From contig JAVBQS010000030.1 of NCBI GenBank assembly GCA_031548835.1, forward strand, positions 1 to 7,526: DNA of 7,526 nucleotides, written 5' to 3'. Below, piece after piece: positions 5,886 to 7,526 of the stretch (the stretch's first letter is position 1; the number at the start of each line of letters is the position of its first letter). This DNA comes from WQTU01 sp031548835 (GTDB lineage Bacteria > Spirochaetota > Spirochaetia > CADAEX01). Below the pieces are notes generated by a model, which saw only the letters and a program-made list of their open reading frames with translations, searched no databases and was not told the DNA's origin. The translations under genes were made by a program, and so were the position numbers.

Positions 5886-6641
5886 CTACCTGTTTAACCT
5901 GCGAATACTAAACTGATCTGCAGGAAGTTTTACTCCAAATTCAATATCTGTCATTTTAAAGCGTGTTCCTCCGCCTTTTTTAAGTTTATCTTCCATAAAA
6001 ACTTCAGTTGCAAACCATCTAGCGCCAAATTGTTTTACTTCAAGAGTTTTGCTTTCTTTTAAAAGCTTTCCGCTTTTTGCATACATTTCCTTTTTGACAG
6101 TTATAAATCTTTCTCCGTCAACCCATAGTTTCTGTCTGTCATAAGGAACTTCCTTAATTTTTGCATTAAGATCTAAAACATAACAAATTCTTCCTTCTAC
6201 AGTTTCATTTGCAAGAACAGTAATTGAATATTTATCAGCAAGAGAATCTGATTCAAGAGCATCTTCATAAGAGACATCAGAACCCATCATTCCCTCTTTT
6301 AAAAGATGTCCTGAAATTTTTACAGTCTGTTGTTCAGAAGGAAAATACATCCATAGATCTTTATTAATTTTAAGATAGCGGGTACCCCTGTCTTCAGGAT
6401 TTGTAAATTCAACAAAAGCGCTGTTTTTCCCGCTTGCAACAGCCCACATATCTTTTTTAAGAATACGTTTGCCAAGATCAATTTCCATTGTTCCTGTGTA
6501 TTTTATAGTATCATACACATAATTATCATCTACTTTTTTCAAGATTTCTTCTCCTGTAAGAGAAGGCAGCTGCTGTGCATATATAGCTGTGCATAATGTT
6601 ACAAATATTGCAGTTAAAATAAATTTTCCATATTTTTTCAT
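5886..6641 (-). CDS. LolA-like outer membrane lipoprotein-sorting protein
   Basis: A 251-residue periplasmic protein of the LolA-like (outer membrane lipoprotein-sorting) family. The signal peptide is MKKYGKFILTAIFVTLCTAIYA with likely cleavage after Ala22 (before QQ); there is no lipobox, so it should be soluble. The mature domain shows typical features: EEILKKVDDNY near the start, GTRYLKINKDLWMYFP (86-101), the hallmark MGSDVSYEDAL (119-129), KLWVDGERF and a C-terminal LPADQFSIRRL. Members fold as an open half-barrel that binds acyl chains and are often encoded with MacB/FtsX-type or RND transporters. The ATG at 6641 is preceded by AAGGAAGGT (6656-6648) at 6 bases. It follows the permease by 58 bases and precedes the barrel gene by 4. 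It probably carries a lipid-like cargo between them. Cargo unknown. Confidence 0.9.
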   Translation of the reverse strand: MKKYGKFILTAIFVTLCTAIYAQQLPSLTGEEILKKVDDNYVYDTIKYTGTMEIDLGKRILKKDMWAVASGKNSAFVEFTNPEDRGTRYLKINKDLWMYFPSEQQTVKISGHLLKEGMMGSDVSYEDALESDSLADKYSITVLANETVEGRICYVLDLNAKIKEVPYDRQKLWVDGERFITVKKEMYAKSGKLLKESKTLEVKQFGARWFATEVFMEDKLKKGGGTRFKMTDIEFGVKLPADQFSIRRLNR

Positions 6642-6659
6642 TTTTACACCTTCCTTAAT

Positions 6660-6692
6660 AACTGATGATTAAATTGATTCTAATAATCAGTT
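6660..6692 (-). repeat. imperfect stem-loop between permease and LolA-like genes
   Basis: Two 12-base arms, 6660-6671 and 6681-6692, are inverted repeats with one mismatch around a 9-base loop. The stem lies directly after the permease stop (6700) and just before the ribosome-binding site of the next gene. It has no U-run, so it is more likely an mRNA processing or stabilising structure that sets relative expression within the operon than a full terminator. Confidence 0.45.
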
Positions 6693-6699
6693 ATATAAA

Positions 6700-7526
6700 T
6701 TAAATAACGCTTTTTATTGCATCAACTGCATTCATGCTTGCTGCTTTTCTGCTCGGCAGTATAGAAACAAGAATTGACACAATAATTCCTATAAAAAACA
6801 TTGTTAAAATACTTACAGGATCTACTTTTGAATAATAAACCGGGTCTGTAGGAAAATTGATAGATGCCATAGCTGAGCTAAAATCAATGCCATAAATAGA
6901 AAATATAATGCAAAGCAATAATCCAATAAATGCGCCTATAAAACTTCCTATAGCTCCCATAACTGCACCTTCTGTAATAAACATAAAAAGTATATCAAAC
7001 TGTTTAAGCCCCATAGCTTTTAAAATTCCTATCTCCCTGCGCCGTTCAAGCACAACCATCATTAAAATATTAGAAATAATAAATGCTCCAAGAAATGAGA
7101 TAACAATATATATCCAGCCATAGATAACTTCCATCATTTTTATTAAAGAAGGATAATCTCCTATCTGATTCCATGAATTAACAGCAACATCTTTAAATTC
7201 AGGCAATAATGAAATTTTATTTTGTATAAGTTTTGCAGTTTTATCAGCTTTTTTGTAATCTTTAAGCATAATAAGTATCTGTTGTGTTCCGCCTTCAGTA
7301 CGAAGGAATTCTTTAGCATCACGCAAAGGTATCTGAAAAAAACTTTCATCAAGCTGTTTAAGGCCTGTTTCAAAAAATCCCACTATAGTAAATTTTTTAA
7401 ATCTTAAACTATAATCTGCTCCCTGTGTTAACACTCCAAGCGAATCATTAATTTTAAGATTAAGATCTGATGCTGCTTTTTTACCAATAATTGTTTCATC
7501 AGGATTTTCTATATATCTTCCATCTG
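6700..7526 (-). CDS. ABC transporter permease, FtsX/MacB family (partial)
   Basis: The C-terminal 274 residues of an ABC permease; the start lies beyond 7526, since the frame is open to the edge (first visible residues DGRYIENPDETIIGKK). The GTG at 7434 is internal and not a real start. The first part is the end of the periplasmic MacB-type core domain (KINDSLG, FKKFTIVGFFETG, IQNKISLLPEF). It is followed by the FtsX domain: a membrane helix (YGWIYIVISFLGAFIISNI), the cytoplasmic coupling segment ERRREIGILKAMGLKQ that contacts the ATPase, a second helix (EGAVMGAIGSFIGAFIGLLLC), a third (ILTMFFIGIIVSILVSI), and the family ending PSRKAASMNAVDAIKSV. Such permeases use mechanotransmission or lipoprotein release (LolCE) rather than a central channel. 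The following LolA-like and barrel genes suggest LolCDE- or MacB-like envelope trafficking. The ATPase gene should lie off the right edge. Confidence 0.93.
   Translation of the reverse strand, partial: DGRYIENPDETIIGKKAASDLNLKINDSLGVLTQGADYSLRFKKFTIVGFFETGLKQLDESFFQIPLRDAKEFLRTEGGTQQILIMLKDYKKADKTAKLIQNKISLLPEFKDVAVNSWNQIGDYPSLIKMMEVIYGWIYIVISFLGAFIISNILMMVVLERRREIGILKAMGLKQFDILFMFITEGAVMGAIGSFIGAFIGLLLCIIFSIYGIDFSSAMASINFPTDPVYYSKVDPVSILTMFFIGIIVSILVSILPSRKAASMNAVDAIKSVI

Noticed and set aside
7161..7434. GTG at 7434 as the permease start, and overlapping short frames on both strands
   Set aside because: The permease frame continues upstream to the window edge with family-typical sequence, so the GTG is internal, and the other frames are shadows.

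Overview
The window is AT-rich DNA with every recognisable gene on the minus strand, so it reads right to left. It carries genes for an exported beta-barrel outer-membrane protein, a LolA-like periplasmic carrier, an FtsX/MacB-type permease and a lipoprotein-like hydrolase, so the host has two membranes. The low GC, the SxA|Q signal-peptide ends, the divergent PurC and the mix of diderm envelope genes with a PadR/DUF1700-like pair fit a spirochaete, perhaps Treponema-like. That placement is inference; there is no rRNA or other marker gene here.

Right part (7526 to 4691): an envelope operon. The 3' end of an ABC permease (cut by the window edge) is followed by a LolA-like periplasmic protein and then, 4 bases on, by a beta-barrel protein. 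The set suggests movement of a lipid, lipoprotein or exported substrate from inner to outer membrane. An imperfect stem-loop lies between the permease and LolA-like genes.

Middle part (4690 to 2352): a monocistronic purC-like gene with its own candidate promoter; a roughly 300-base gap containing two short, out-of-frame open stretches that may be remains of a gene; then a PadR-family repressor with a promoter containing a dyad. Abutting padR is what appears as two short ORFs but is one membrane-protein gene interrupted by two in-frame stops (TAA at codon 26, TAG at codon 153). The encoded sequence continues smoothly through both stops.

Left part (2351 to 1): a small YbjQ/UPF0145 protein with a strong ribosome-binding site, then a serine alpha/beta hydrolase with a complete catalytic triad. 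The hydrolase has an excellent lipobox, but its signal peptide is split between two frames at a run of seven A/T pairs, so it is either shifted by a one-base indel (real or sequencing), expressed by slippage, or started at a non-standard codon. The last 460 bases are gene-free and very AT-rich apart from a small GC-rich potential stem-loop near the left edge.

No mobile element, CRISPR array, tRNA or rRNA was found. The most unusual theme is gene decay or recoding concentrated between about 1.6 and 3.9 kb, next to an intact regulator.
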